Assembly (NCBI GenBank): GCA_045661345.1
Contig: JAZRFM010000014.1
Coordinates: forward strand, 1 to 64,000
Direction: 5' to 3'
DNA from: RUG12461 sp045661345
GTDB lineage: Bacteria; Bacillota; Clostridia; Lachnospirales; Lachnospiraceae
DNA: 64,000 nt
The position numbers and the translations under genes were made by a program. Positions 17,142 through 25,979 of the stretch are shown one piece after another; position 1 is the stretch's first letter; each line of letters starts with the position of its first letter. The notes below the pieces were generated by a model. That model did not search any database. It was given only the letters and a program-made list of their open reading frames with translations, and had not been told where the DNA came from.

Positions 17142-18198
17142 AATACATGATGATGCCCACTATATAGGTCAGTCCGGCGATGATGATGAAAATGGCCAGA
17201 ATCGCTTCCGCCGGAGAAATGGAGTGTCCCCCTTTGAACAGGGTGGAAAAGGCATTGATAATCGGATAAAGGATGACTGCTGAAAGCACCAGGACTATAG
17301 GCGAACTGTGGAGTGTTTCCTTGTAGGCACTCATCGACAGAAGCCCCGCGGATCCGACCAGCAGTGCGACCAGCATACTCAGGATGAGATCAGCAGTGAC
17401 CTTTTCACCGAATCTCTCGGGGGTGATGATGACCCCCAGCGTCTGCAGTACCCATGCCACCGTCAGGATGAACAGGGAGTAGCTGCTGACCAGAAGCAGT
17501 CTTTTCGTAAACATTTTTTTGCGGTTTACCGCCATTAATGCGGAGATGTTCTCTCTGCTTTCACTGGCAATGATATTCTCTTTATCTTCCTGATAAAAGT
17601 TGATGGAACTGACCTTGCGGGATATTTTCCGCTCGAAAACATATTCCTCGGACTCCTCGACAAAAAGCATATAAAGACCTTCCCAGATCAGGACGCAGCC
17701 CAGGGTGTCCAACATATAGGTCACAATTTCACTGACGGTATCATCTCCGCCCCACCAGCCAATCTGCTTGCCGATGGTCAGGATCAGGATCATGACAACG
17801 CCTGCCGTGATCAAGGCTCCTGTTTGCAGACCCTTTTGAGTGGACTCGTTCAGGAACCGGCGATGCCGGAAAAACAAGGCGTCTTTGATCCCCTGCATCA
17901 GCTGCTTCGGGGAATATCCCTCATAATCATCTACCTTGATAAAAAAATCAGCGTTGTAGCCCTTCGGGATATCGTCCAGCATGACCGACATCTGGTCTGT
18001 AATAGTGTCGGAGATTCTGGGCGCCATGCCATGGCTGTCGGTATTCTCATCAAAAAGATCGCTTGCCTGTTCGTAATGCAGGGCAATCTCAAAGGTATTG
18101 GTCTCTTCCCTCAGGGGATAATATCTGGACAGCGTCTCGAGGGTGTGTTCCTCATCTTTTCCGGACGGGTTTCTGTTTGTGTTTTGCATGCCGCTCAT
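17101..18198 (-). CDS. Membrane protein with soluble N-terminal domain, unknown
   Basis: 365 residues. The first 125 residues are soluble and hydrophilic (EIALHYEQASDLFDE, FFIKVDDYEGYSPKQLMQG). About six membrane helices follow (128-147, 160-182, 230-255, 265-283, 295-315, 327-350), in an alternating pattern with a charged cytosolic loop at about 185-225. The start at 18198 has GCAGGA upstream; Met4 is an alternative. It overlaps the convergent gene by 41 bp, so each mRNA has an antisense 3' end. No family recognised. Confidence 0.6.
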   Translation of the reverse strand: MSGMQNTNRNPSGKDEEHTLETLSRYYPLREETNTFEIALHYEQASDLFDENTDSHGMAPRISDTITDQMSVMLDDIPKGYNADFFIKVDDYEGYSPKQLMQGIKDALFFRHRRFLNESTQKGLQTGALITAGVVMILILTIGKQIGWWGGDDTVSEIVTYMLDTLGCVLIWEGLYMLFVEESEEYVFERKISRKVSSINFYQEDKENIIASESRENISALMAVNRKKMFTKRLLLVSSYSLFILTVAWVLQTLGVIITPERFGEKVTADLILSMLVALLVGSAGLLSMSAYKETLHSSPIVLVLSAVILYPIINAFSTLFKGGHSISPAEAILAIFIIIAGLTYIVGIIMYFIQHRLDRLQRFP

Positions 18199-18620
18199 GG
18201 TTTTCCTGCGCTCTCTTTCTTCTTTGTATCACCGGCGGATCTTTGATGCCGGCAGTCGGGATTTTTGTATGCGGGATACACTTTCATCCGTTATCATTTC
18301 CGTTTGTCAGGATATTATACACCATTTTTCCGATCTATAGGGAACGAATTTCATTCACCCGTTGCCAATTTCGCCGGGACGGACTTGGATCAATCCCTCC
18401 GGTTCCTTTTTATGCGATTTGTTTTCAGCCAGAGTAAAAGCTTACTCAGAAAAATAATAGACTTGTTTTCATGCGGGACTTTACAAACGAATTCAATAAT
18501 GCTATTCTCAACTCACATTTCTGGAAGAATTCTCCGGGTGATCGTCCAACCTTTTCCACGAAATCGATAAAAGAGCAGGAATGCTGGAAACAATAACGAC
18601 CATAAGAAGGGGAAAGCAGA
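18199..18620 (+). other. Intergenic region with no gene seen
   Basis: 422 bp between a reverse and a forward gene. The sequence is more AT-rich than its flanks. A reverse TATAAT at 18319-18314 could be the -10 of the 17101-18198 gene, but no good -35 goes with it. Short open frames occur in all phases with no ribosome site or family likeness. The AAGGGG ribosome site of the next gene is at 18608-18613. Confidence 0.5.
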
Positions 18621-19451
18621 ATGGGAAGAAAAAACCCGTCCAAATTGGAACCGACCGCTTTATACACAGAGGTTGAACGGAGATATCAGGAGCTTCTCCG
18701 GATGCGGAGGGAGGTGGAGGACCGACTGCTGATGGCTCCTCCCGGGAGGATTCATGTTGTCAATTCCAGGTCACGAACACAGTTTTATCTGCGAGAGGAT
18801 GCAGCTGAAAAAAGCGGAAAATACCTTCGAAAAGCAGAAACGGAAATGATCAGGAGGCATCTCCAGAAGGCATATGATGAGAAGATCCTGAAACTCTTGA
18901 ATGCTGAGATTGGCGAACTTGAAAGGCTTCGAAAGAGATCAGACAACAAATTGGAAAAGATCCGGCAGGTGTATTCGGACTACCCTGATGGAGTAAAATC
19001 ATACATCAATCCCATCGACCTTTCTGACGAAGACTATGCCAAAGAGTGGCAAAGCAGACTTTATCAGGGAAAAGAAATCCCGGATTATGCCCCTATGTAC
19101 GAAACAAATCGAAAAGAAAGGGTTAGATCCAAATCCGAACTGGCTATCGCAAATACGCTGGCGAAAAAGGGAATACCGTACAAATATGAGAGCCCTCTGA
19201 TACTGCGGGGCGGCATCATCATCTATCCGGATTTTACTGTTTTAAACCGGACAACACGTAAAGAAATCTATTGGGAACACAGAGGGATGATGGATGACAG
19301 GGATTACGCAAGAAAAGCGGTGTATAAACTGAAATCGATGATGAAGAATGGGATTGTTCCCGGCAACAATCTGGTTATCACAGAGGAAACATCAACAAAC
19401 CCGCTGGGAACAAACGAAATAGAAATGGTGATCGATGCATATTTCCGGTGA
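18621..19451 (+). CDS. Nuclease-like hypothetical protein (PD-(D/E)XK-type C-terminus)
   Basis: 276 residues. The N-terminal half (1-115) is helical and charged. The C-terminal part (about 165-276) has the order of elements of a PD-(D/E)XK nuclease: RSKSELAIANTLAKKGIPYKYE with a conserved Glu, then IIIYPDFTVLNR with an Asp, then KEIYWEHRGMMDD with a Glu-x-His, then ARKAVYKLKSMMKNGI. This layout recurs in Clostridia proteins of unknown function. AAGGGG precedes the ATG by about 8 bases. The last codons run into the repeat array at 19433, and the gene sits beside tRNA-Ala in an AT-richer patch, so it may be a horizontally gained gene. Activity is not shown. Confidence 0.6.
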   Translation: MGRKNPSKLEPTALYTEVERRYQELLRMRREVEDRLLMAPPGRIHVVNSRSRTQFYLREDAAEKSGKYLRKAETEMIRRHLQKAYDEKILKLLNAEIGELERLRKRSDNKLEKIRQVYSDYPDGVKSYINPIDLSDEDYAKEWQSRLYQGKEIPDYAPMYETNRKERVRSKSELAIANTLAKKGIPYKYESPLILRGGIIIYPDFTVLNRTTRKEIYWEHRGMMDDRDYARKAVYKLKSMMKNGIVPGNNLVITEETSTNPLGTNEIEMVIDAYFR

Positions 19452-19674
19452 GGCATCGGATTGGCGCAAAATGCCTTTTTCCGATGCCTGAAATGATGCT
19501 TTCCGGACTTCTGAGCATCGAATTTCGGGAAAATTCCATTTTTCGATGCCTGAGATTCTGCTTTCCGGACTTTTGAGCATCGAATTTTGGGAAATCTCGA
19601 TTTACCGATGCCCAAGATCCAGCTTTCATGGATTATCAGGCATCGGAAACACCGGGTTTTGCGATCTGCGATGC
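19433..19674. repeat. Tandem 62-bp palindromic repeat array
   Basis: CGATGC begins at 19433, 19482, 19544, 19606 and 19669. The three middle spacings are 62, 62 and 63 bp. Units at 19482 and 19544 are near-identical, each with CGATGCCTGA at the start, CTTTCCGGACTT in the middle, GAGCATCGAATT, and a short tail. The third is more diverged but keeps CGATGCC ... GGCATCGG. Because CGATGC and GCATCG are complementary, each unit can fold into a hairpin. A shortened unit (CGATGCATATTTCCGGTGAGGCATCG) covers the end and stop codon of the preceding gene. Confidence 0.8.
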
Positions 19675-19713
19675 TTTTGGATCAGGGGACGAGGGGTGCT
19701 ATGGGAAATAAAG

Positions 19714-19740
19714 AAAAACAGCCAGACAAGCCTGACTGTT
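19714..19740 (-). terminator. Terminator of tRNA-Ala
   Basis: On the reverse strand AACAG-T-CAG and CTG-G-CTGTT pair around a 6-base loop and are followed by TTTTTC. It lies 9 bp beyond the 3' end of the tRNA. Confidence 0.65.
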
Positions 19741-19748
19741 TCCCTCGA

Positions 19749-19821
19749 TGGAACCGAAGGGATTCGAACCCTCGACCTCTGCGTTGCGAACGCAGCGCTC
19801 TCCCAACTGAGCTACGATCCC
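19749..19821 (-). tRNA. tRNA-Ala (anticodon CGC)
   Basis: A 73-base cloverleaf can be drawn: acceptor GGGATCG/CGGTTCC, D-stem GCTC/GAGC, anticodon stem CTGCG/CGCAG with loop TTCGCAA, and T-stem GAGGG/CCCTT with loop TTCGAAT. The anticodon is CGC (codon GCG). The acceptor carries G3-U70, the identity pair of tRNA-Ala. CCA is not encoded. The promoter is at 19966-19994 and the terminator at 19714-19740. Confidence 0.95.
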
Positions 19822-19831
19822 CCGGACGTCG

Positions 19832-19858
19832 AGCGCCCCAACTGAGCTACGATCCCCC
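19832..19858 (-). pseudogene. Truncated 5' copy of tRNA-Ala
   Basis: 22 bases identical to the 5' end of the neighbouring tRNA-Ala (acceptor, D-stem and D-loop; 19837-19858 against 19802-19823). The likeness continues for 5 more bases after a 3-base gap. The anticodon arm and everything 3' of it are missing. It lies in the leader of the intact tRNA, on the same strand. Confidence 0.8.
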
Positions 19859-19938
19859 AATGCGACAAGCCCCGCTATCGTCCAGCTCGGGTCTTTCGTA
19901 CTCGCCTCGAATGATCGCTCCGGTGGTGCTCATCCTTG

Positions 19939-19958
19939 CCGGAAAGCAAGCTTTCCGG
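19939..19958 (-). other. Hairpin at the start of the tRNA-Ala leader
   Basis: CCGGAAAGC / GCTTTCCGG is a perfect 9-bp inverted repeat around two bases, placed within a few bases of the predicted transcription start of the tRNA precursor. It may mark the 5' end for processing or stability. Confidence 0.5.
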
Positions 19959-19965
19959 CGAAGAT

Positions 19966-19994
19966 ATTATAGTATGATTTTTTTTGAATTGCAA
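19966..19994 (-). promoter_or_regulatory. Promoter of tRNA-Ala
   Basis: Reverse strand TTGCAA (19994-19989) and TATAAT (19971-19966) with a 17-bp spacer that includes an A-run. Confidence 0.75.
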
Positions 19995-20004
19995 GCGAAA
20001 AAGC

Positions 20005-20034
20005 GTGCAAAGAGGGGAGCCTTCATGTTATACT
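20005..20034 (+). promoter_or_regulatory. Possible promoter of purL
   Basis: GTGCAA (20005-20010) and TATACT (20029-20034), 18-bp spacer, about 60 bp before the purL ribosome site. The -35 match is weak. No PurR box or purine riboswitch was recognised. Confidence 0.35.
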
Positions 20035-20102
20035 ATATACTACTATGCGTTGCGTGTCGGTAATGACAGGAAACGCGTGCCGACAGAGGAGGAGACGAAG
20101 GC

Positions 20103-23100
20103 ATGAGTGTCCGCAGGGTCTATGTGGAGAAAAAGAAAGGGTTTGCCGTTGCAGCCGAAGAGCTCAGGCATGAGGCAAAACACAACCTTGGGGCGACGGG
20201 GATCACGGGAGTCCGGATCCTGATCCGTTACGATATAGAGAACCTCTCGGAGGAGACTTACCGGAAAGCGCTTTATACGGTTTTTTCAGAGCCCCCGGTG
20301 GATGATGTTTTTGAAGAGACTTTTGATGCGCGGGGAGGGCAGGTTTTCTCGGTGGAGTATCTGCCCGGGCAGTTTGACCAGAGAGCCGATTCCGCGGAGC
20401 AATGTGTAAAGCTTCTGGGCAGCAGCGAGGATCCCGTGATCCGTTCGGCGACGACGTACGTGATCTCCGGTGATGTGGATGATGCCGCTCTTTCGGCGAT
20501 CAAGAATCATTGCATTAATCCGGTGGATTCCAGGGAGACCGGAGAAGAGAAACCACAGACCCTGATCCAGGAGTTTGAAGAGCCTGCGGATATCGCGACG
20601 TTTGACGGATTTACCGGAATGGCGGAGGCAGAGCTGAAGGCGCTTTACGGGTCTCTCGGACTCGCCATGACCTTCCGCGATTTTTTGCATATCCAGAACT
20701 ATTTCAGAGAGGAAGAGCATCGCGATCCCACCGTGACGGAGATCCGGGTGCTGGATACTTACTGGTCGGATCATTGCCGTCATACCACGTTTTCCACAGA
20801 GCTGAAAAACATCACTTTTGCGGACGGCTATTACCGGGAGCCCATAGAGGAAGCATATCGGGAATATCTGGAGAGCTTTGACAGACTCTACCGGGATCGC
20901 AAGGATAAATATGTCTGCCTGATGGATATCGCGCTGATGGGCATGAAGCGGCTGAAGGCAGAAGGAAAGCTGAAGGATCAGGAAGAATCGGACGAGATCA
21001 ATGCCTGTTCCATCGTTGTGCCTGTGGAGGTGGACGGACAGACGGAAGAGTGGCTTGTGAATTTCAAGAATGAGACACACAACCACCCGACGGAGATCGA
21101 GCCCTTCGGTGGTGCGGCGACATGCCTCGGCGGGGCGATCCGCGATCCCCTCTCCGGCAGGACCTATGTCTATCAGGCGATGCGTGTGACGGGTGCGGCG
21201 GATCCTACGGTACCGAATTCCGCGACGATGCCGGGCAAGCTTCCGCAGAAAAAACTGGTGCGGCAGGCAGCCAGGGGATACAGCTCTTACGGCAATCAGA
21301 TCGGCCTGGCGACCGGCTATGTGAAAGAAATCTATCATCCGGACTATGTGGCGAAACGGATGGAGATCGGCGCAGTCATGGGCGCGGCGCCGCGGCGCGC
21401 GGTGCAGCGACTGACAAGTGATCCGGGGGATGTGATTATCCTGCTCGGCGGACGTACCGGACGTGACGGGATCGGTGGCGCGACGGGCTCCTCCAAGGCG
21501 CATACGACCCAGTCCATTGATGTCTGCGGTGCGGAGGTGCAAAAAGGAAACGCCCCCACGGAGAGAAAGCTCCAGCGTTTATTCCGCCGGGAAGAGGTCA
21601 GCCATATCATCAAAAAGTGTAACGATTTCGGCGCCGGCGGGGTCTCTGTTGCCATCGGCGAACTGGCGGCAGGGCTGACGGTACAGCTTGACCGCGTCCC
21701 GAAAAAGTACGCCGGGCTGGACGGCACGGAGCTTGCTATTTCCGAATCGCAGGAGCGGATGGCCGTTGTTGTGGATCCGAAGGATGTGGCACAGTTCCTT
21801 TCCTATGCCGCGGAAGAAAACCTGGAAGCGACAGAGGTGGCGGTCGTGACCAAAGAGCCGCGTCTGGTTCTGATGTGGCGCGGAAAGAAGATCGTGGATA
21901 TTGCCAGAGCCTTTCTGGATACCAACGGTGCACATCAGGAGACGGACGTCGCGGTTTCCCTTCCGGTGGAAGAGGAGAATCCCTTCCGGACCTATGCGTT
22001 GCCGGAGGTTGCCAAAGCCGTCAAAGCGGGGGATACAAAAGAAGCCTGTCTGGCCACGCTGCGCGACCTCAATGTCTGCTCGCAGAAAGGACTTGTGGAG
22101 ATGTTTGACGGATCCATCGGTGCGGGATCCGTATTGATGCCTTATGGCGGGAAATACCAGTCTACCGAGACACAGGCCATGGTTGCGAAGCTCCCGGTTG
22201 CAAAGGGACATGACTGTGATACCGTGACAATGATGGCGTACGGGTTTGATCCGTTTCTTTCCGGCTGGAGTCCCTTCCACGGTGCGGTATATGCGGTGAC
22301 GGAGTCCATTGCCAGGATCACGGCGGCCGGCGGAGATCCCGAAAAGATCCGCATGACCTATCAGGAATATTTTCGCCGCATGAGCGGGGATCCGGCTCGC
22401 TGGAGCCAGCCCTTTGCGGCGCTGCTCGGCGCGTTTTCCGCACAGATCGGGTATGGCCTGCCCTCCATTGGCGGCAAGGATTCCATGTCCGGTACCTTTA
22501 ATGATATTGATGTGCCGCCGACGCTGGTGTCCTTTGCAGTGGACGTGGCAAAGGAGGACGACATCCTGACCCCCGAGCTGAAAAGCCCCGGAAACAGACT
22601 CGTGCTTTTTCCGCTTGCCAGAGACGGCTTTTCTCTTCCCGGAGAGGGGAGAGACCGCAACGAGGGATTTGCCGGGATCCTTTCCATGTACAAAGGCATT
22701 CATGAGCTGATCCAAAAAGGCCGGATCGTTTCAGCGTATGCCCTTGATACCAAAGGTGTTTTTGCGGCTGCGGCAAAGATGGCCTTCGGTCAGGGATACG
22801 GGATTTCCTTTGAGGAGCTTCCGGACGAGCTTTTCTTTGGAAACAACGTGGGTGCGATCCTGGCGGAGATCCCGGAGGCGTACGCAGAGGAACTGACCGG
22901 TGCGGGAGAGTCAGAGGCAATTCCGGTGGGCATCGTGACGGAAGCTCCGGTCTTTCAGGTAAAAGGGAAATGGGAGCTGTCCGTTTCCGAAGCACAAAGC
23001 GCGTGGGAGCAGACACTGGAACGGGTCTTCCCTTCCAGGGGCACGCTGCCGGAAGGGGTGAGTAAAGAAACGGCTATTCCTTCCGATCCGTACCGCGCCG

Positions 23101-23939
23101 CAGAAAAGGAGATTTATCTCTGCAGACACAAGACCGCAAAGCCCAGGGTCTTTATTCCGGTATTTCCCGGTACCAACTGCGAATATGACAGCGCGAATGC
23201 CTTCGAAAAAGCAGGAGCCGTGACGAATACGCTTGTCTTTAAAAACCTGACCGGTGAAGCGATCCGGGAGTCCGCGGAAGCCTTCGCAAAGGCCGTGGAT
23301 GCAGCGCAGATTGTCATGTTTCCGGGAGGATTTTCCGCAGGCGATGAGCCGGAGGGAAGTGCCAAGTTTTTTGCAAACGTCTTCCGCAATGAAAAAGTAA
23401 AGGATGCCGTCATGCGGCTGCTGACCGAGAGAGACGGCCTGATGCTGGGGATCTGCAACGGGTTCCAGGCACTGATCAAGCTGGGACTCGTGCCCTATGG
23501 AAAGATTCTGGAACAGAGCGCGGATTCACCGACTCTGACCTACAATACCATCGGCAGACATATTTCTCATATGGTCTATACGAAGGTGGTTTCCAATAAG
23601 AGCCCCTGGCTTTCCCTTGCAGAGACAGGCAAAACCTACGTCACACCTGCTTCCCACGGAGAGGGCAGGTTTGTCGCATCGGAGGAATGGATCGCAAAGC
23701 TTCGGGAGAACGGACAGATCGCAACACAGTACGCGGATTCGGAGGGGCACGTTTCCATGGATCCCGTCTGGAATGTCAACGGATCCTATGCTTCCATCGA
23801 GGGGATCACGAGCCCGGACGGCCGGATCTTCGGGAAGATGGCGCATGCAGAGAGGATCGGACGCTCTGTGGCGAAGAATATTTATGGCGATCAGGATATG
23901 AAGATTTTTGAATCAGGGGTGAGATACTTTACCGTATGA
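20103..23939 (+). CDS. purL: Phosphoribosylformylglycinamidine synthase, single-chain
   Basis: 1278 residues. Converts FGAR, glutamine and ATP to FGAM in purine synthesis. This is the long form in which the synthetase and the glutaminase are fused. The synthetase core has DTYWSDHCRHTTF (about 218-230), NFKNETHNHPTEIEPFGGAATCLGG and GATGSSKAH. The C-terminal class I glutaminase (from about 1015) starts with PVFPGTNCEYDSANAF, has the nucleophile Cys in GICNGFQAL (about 1116-1124), and ends with a His-containing SHGEGRF block. So no separate purQ or purS is needed. AGGAGGAG precedes the ATG. The last 4 bp overlap the next gene (ATGA), a sign of translational coupling to the HD-GYP protein. Confidence 0.97.
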   Translation: MSVRRVYVEKKKGFAVAAEELRHEAKHNLGATGITGVRILIRYDIENLSEETYRKALYTVFSEPPVDDVFEETFDARGGQVFSVEYLPGQFDQRADSAEQCVKLLGSSEDPVIRSATTYVISGDVDDAALSAIKNHCINPVDSRETGEEKPQTLIQEFEEPADIATFDGFTGMAEAELKALYGSLGLAMTFRDFLHIQNYFREEEHRDPTVTEIRVLDTYWSDHCRHTTFSTELKNITFADGYYREPIEEAYREYLESFDRLYRDRKDKYVCLMDIALMGMKRLKAEGKLKDQEESDEINACSIVVPVEVDGQTEEWLVNFKNETHNHPTEIEPFGGAATCLGGAIRDPLSGRTYVYQAMRVTGAADPTVPNSATMPGKLPQKKLVRQAARGYSSYGNQIGLATGYVKEIYHPDYVAKRMEIGAVMGAAPRRAVQRLTSDPGDVIILLGGRTGRDGIGGATGSSKAHTTQSIDVCGAEVQKGNAPTERKLQRLFRREEVSHIIKKCNDFGAGGVSVAIGELAAGLTVQLDRVPKKYAGLDGTELAISESQERMAVVVDPKDVAQFLSYAAEENLEATEVAVVTKEPRLVLMWRGKKIVDIARAFLDTNGAHQETDVAVSLPVEEENPFRTYALPEVAKAVKAGDTKEACLATLRDLNVCSQKGLVEMFDGSIGAGSVLMPYGGKYQSTETQAMVAKLPVAKGHDCDTVTMMAYGFDPFLSGWSPFHGAVYAVTESIARITAAGGDPEKIRMTYQEYFRRMSGDPARWSQPFAALLGAFSAQIGYGLPSIGGKDSMSGTFNDIDVPPTLVSFAVDVAKEDDILTPELKSPGNRLVLFPLARDGFSLPGEGRDRNEGFAGILSMYKGIHELIQKGRIVSAYALDTKGVFAAAAKMAFGQGYGISFEELPDELFFGNNVGAILAEIPEAYAEELTGAGESEAIPVGIVTEAPVFQVKGKWELSVSEAQSAWEQTLERVFPSRGTLPEGVSKETAIPSDPYRAAEKEIYLCRHKTAKPRVFIPVFPGTNCEYDSANAFEKAGAVTNTLVFKNLTGEAIRESAEAFAKAVDAAQIVMFPGGFSAGDEPEGSAKFFANVFRNEKVKDAVMRLLTERDGLMLGICNGFQALIKLGLVPYGKILEQSADSPTLTYNTIGRHISHMVYTKVVSNKSPWLSLAETGKTYVTPASHGEGRFVASEEWIAKLRENGQIATQYADSEGHVSMDPVWNVNGSYASIEGITSPDGRIFGKMAHAERIGRSVAKNIYGDQDMKIFESGVRYFTV

Positions 23940-25168
23940 AACAGCTTTTTCATCGCAGAAAATTCTATATCTTTGTGGGAATCATTGCAGGGCTTTTGCT
24001 CAGTATCATCGGGCTGCTGATTTACTGCGATTATGAGAGCCGGATTCCCCGAACCATTGAATATGAAAACCTGCAAAGCGGAACAGTACACGAAGAGCTG
24101 GAGCTGGTGGTCGCACGGGGACTTCCCTGGAGAGACTACACCATCTATTCGGATCTGCATGTCGGTGCGCAATATGACTGGGAGCTGATCAACTATTCCG
24201 GCCGTGAATTCCGCAACTGGTCCGTGGACATCATCTTCCCGGGAGCGGTGGAGGTGAACAGCTCCTGGAACGGACTGTTTTCCACCTCCGGCAATGTGCT
24301 GACCTACATACCGGAGCGAAATGATGAAATGGATCTTACGGTCGTCCATGCCCACTCCACCAGAGGGTTCGGAGCCGTGATCTACTCTTCGGAGGAAATG
24401 CTCCCGGAGAGAGCCACCCTGACCGGATACTGGCATATGAGCATCCTGAATATGCCGGTGTTCTGGGTGCTGCTGGGCTGTATGGTCGTGGTGGTGTTCA
24501 TCGGTCTCCTGAACCTGATGCTCTGGTATCGGACAGAAAAGTACCGGATGCAGATTGAAAAAGACGATGAGATGATCCGGCAGGCCATGCTGACCATGAC
24601 GGACTTTATTGATGCCAAGGACAGCTATACCAAAGGTCATTCCAGCCGGGTTGCGATTTATGCGCAGGAACTGGCAAAGCGCCTCGGGGTATCGGATACG
24701 GACAGGAAAAATCTTTACTATATTGCCCTGATGCATGACTGCGGAAAGGTCGGTGTTCCGGATGCGGTGTTAAAAAAGCCCGGGAAGCTTACGGACGATG
24801 AATTCCGCCTGATCCAGGCACATGCCACGGTGGGGAATCACCTGCTGACGCATTTTACCTCGATTCCGGATATCAGCGACGGAGCGCATTACCATCACGA
24901 ACGGTTTGACGGGAGCGGCTATCCGGAAGGGCTGAAGGGAGAAGAGATCCCTTATGTTGCGAGGATCATTTGTATCGCGGATGCCGTGGACGCCATGAGT
25001 ACGAACCGCTGCTATCGCGACCGGCTCACGGAGCAGGAGCTGATCGATGAGCTGAAGTATCATGCCGGGAAGCAGTTTGATCCGGATATGGTTCCGGCCA
25101 TGATCGAGCTGATTCACGAGGGAATCATTCAAAACACACAAAAAGAATTTCCGAACCGCACGACCTAA
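23936..25168 (+). CDS. Membrane HD-GYP phosphodiesterase with CBM2-like outer domain
   Basis: 410 residues. A first membrane helix (9-30) and a second (about 176-198) flank an outside domain of about 145 residues. A C-terminal HD-GYP domain follows (about 220-400). HD-GYP enzymes hydrolyse cyclic di-GMP. The signature is complete: HSSRVAIYAQELA, HDCGKVGVPDAVL (about 266-278), AHATVGNHLL, HHERFDGSGYPEGLKG (about 320-335) and ADAVDAMSTNR. The outer domain (WELINYSGREFRNWSVDI ... SSWNGLFSTSGNVLTYIPE) looks like a carbohydrate-binding CBM2-type sandwich; this is an inference from spacing of Trp and Asn. The start overlaps purL by 4 bp. It may adjust c-di-GMP in response to an outside glycan. Confidence 0.88.
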   Translation: MKQLFHRRKFYIFVGIIAGLLLSIIGLLIYCDYESRIPRTIEYENLQSGTVHEELELVVARGLPWRDYTIYSDLHVGAQYDWELINYSGREFRNWSVDIIFPGAVEVNSSWNGLFSTSGNVLTYIPERNDEMDLTVVHAHSTRGFGAVIYSSEEMLPERATLTGYWHMSILNMPVFWVLLGCMVVVVFIGLLNLMLWYRTEKYRMQIEKDDEMIRQAMLTMTDFIDAKDSYTKGHSSRVAIYAQELAKRLGVSDTDRKNLYYIALMHDCGKVGVPDAVLKKPGKLTDDEFRLIQAHATVGNHLLTHFTSIPDISDGAHYHHERFDGSGYPEGLKGEEIPYVARIICIADAVDAMSTNRCYRDRLTEQELIDELKYHAGKQFDPDMVPAMIELIHEGIIQNTQKEFPNRTT

Positions 25169-25245
25169 TATCTGCTGTAAAATTGTCGATATAGACAGAG
25201 GAAACGGATTTTTGTACACCTTGCGTTCGAAACGGAGGGCTGCAT

Positions 25246-25956
25246 ATGAAATTTAAGCGAATTGATCTGGAAACCGTAAGATGTCTGATCTCGGAGGCAG
25301 AGCTTCAGGAGAACGGGCTGGATATGGATGATTTTTTGAAGAGCGGGGAAAAGACAGAAGACTTTCTTCGCAAGATCATCATGATGGCAGAAGAGGAGGT
25401 GGGCTACAAGGTGCCCGGCGGATCGCTTTCCGTACAGGCGTCCATCCTGCCGAATCACATCCTTTCTCTGACATTGTCCGAGAAGCAGAACGGCATTCTG
25501 GATATTCTGAAGAATCTGAAAAATGCGTTGACAAAGATCTCGGATGCGGTCAGGGATGACGACACAGAGGCTTTCCGGGAGATCCTGGAGGCCATGGGGG
25601 CCACCGATGCGAGAGAACGGATCGGGACGCATGCAGACGAGCCCGATCAGAAGAGCCCGGTGAAGAATGCTTACCAGGTCGAATTTGAAAACTTCGATCA
25701 CATCCTGCACTATGCACAGGGGACCTATCTGCAGGTTCCGGTGGAGAACGTGATTTACCGGCTGCCCCGGAACGGGATGTACTATCTTGTGATCCGGAAG
25801 GGCAAGCTGAATGATGATGAGATGTGCAGACTTTTGTCGGCGGCACTTGATTTTTCAAACGCGATTTATTCCGACACGGCGCTGCTCGCTTATCTGGACG
25901 AGCATGGAGAGATGATTCTGAAGGGAGATGCTATCGAAACCTTACGCAGGTTATAG
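25246..25956 (+). CDS. MecA-like adaptor protein
   Basis: 236 residues. The N-terminal 75 residues (KRIDLETVRCLISEAELQENGLD, then DFLRKIIMMAEEEVGYKV) match the MecA N-domain that binds substrates in B. subtilis. The C-terminal half (VEFENFDHILHYAQGTYL, SNAIYSDTALLAYLDEHG) resembles the part that activates ClpC. The middle 115-150 is a poorly conserved linker. MecA delivers proteins such as ComK to ClpCP and helps ClpC form a hexamer; clpC is present at 52428. GGAGGG with a 6-base spacer fixes the start. Its targets here are unknown. Confidence 0.7.
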   Translation: MKFKRIDLETVRCLISEAELQENGLDMDDFLKSGEKTEDFLRKIIMMAEEEVGYKVPGGSLSVQASILPNHILSLTLSEKQNGILDILKNLKNALTKISDAVRDDDTEAFREILEAMGATDARERIGTHADEPDQKSPVKNAYQVEFENFDHILHYAQGTYLQVPVENVIYRLPRNGMYYLVIRKGKLNDDEMCRLLSAALDFSNAIYSDTALLAYLDEHGEMILKGDAIETLRRL

Positions 25957-25979
25957 AAAAAGGAGGGAGAGAGACAACC

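Noticed and set aside
18648..18656. TGGAACCGA inside the nuclease-like gene matching the tRNA-Ala 3' end, as an attachment site
   Set aside because: Nine bases within a normal coding context (Leu-Glu-Pro-Thr) are too few, and no integrase is present.
19433..19674. The 62-bp repeats as a CRISPR array or integron attC sites
   Set aside because: Units are directly adjacent with no unique spacers, and no cas or integrase gene is nearby. The terminal CGATGC/GCATCG pairing lacks the GTTRRRY core of attC.
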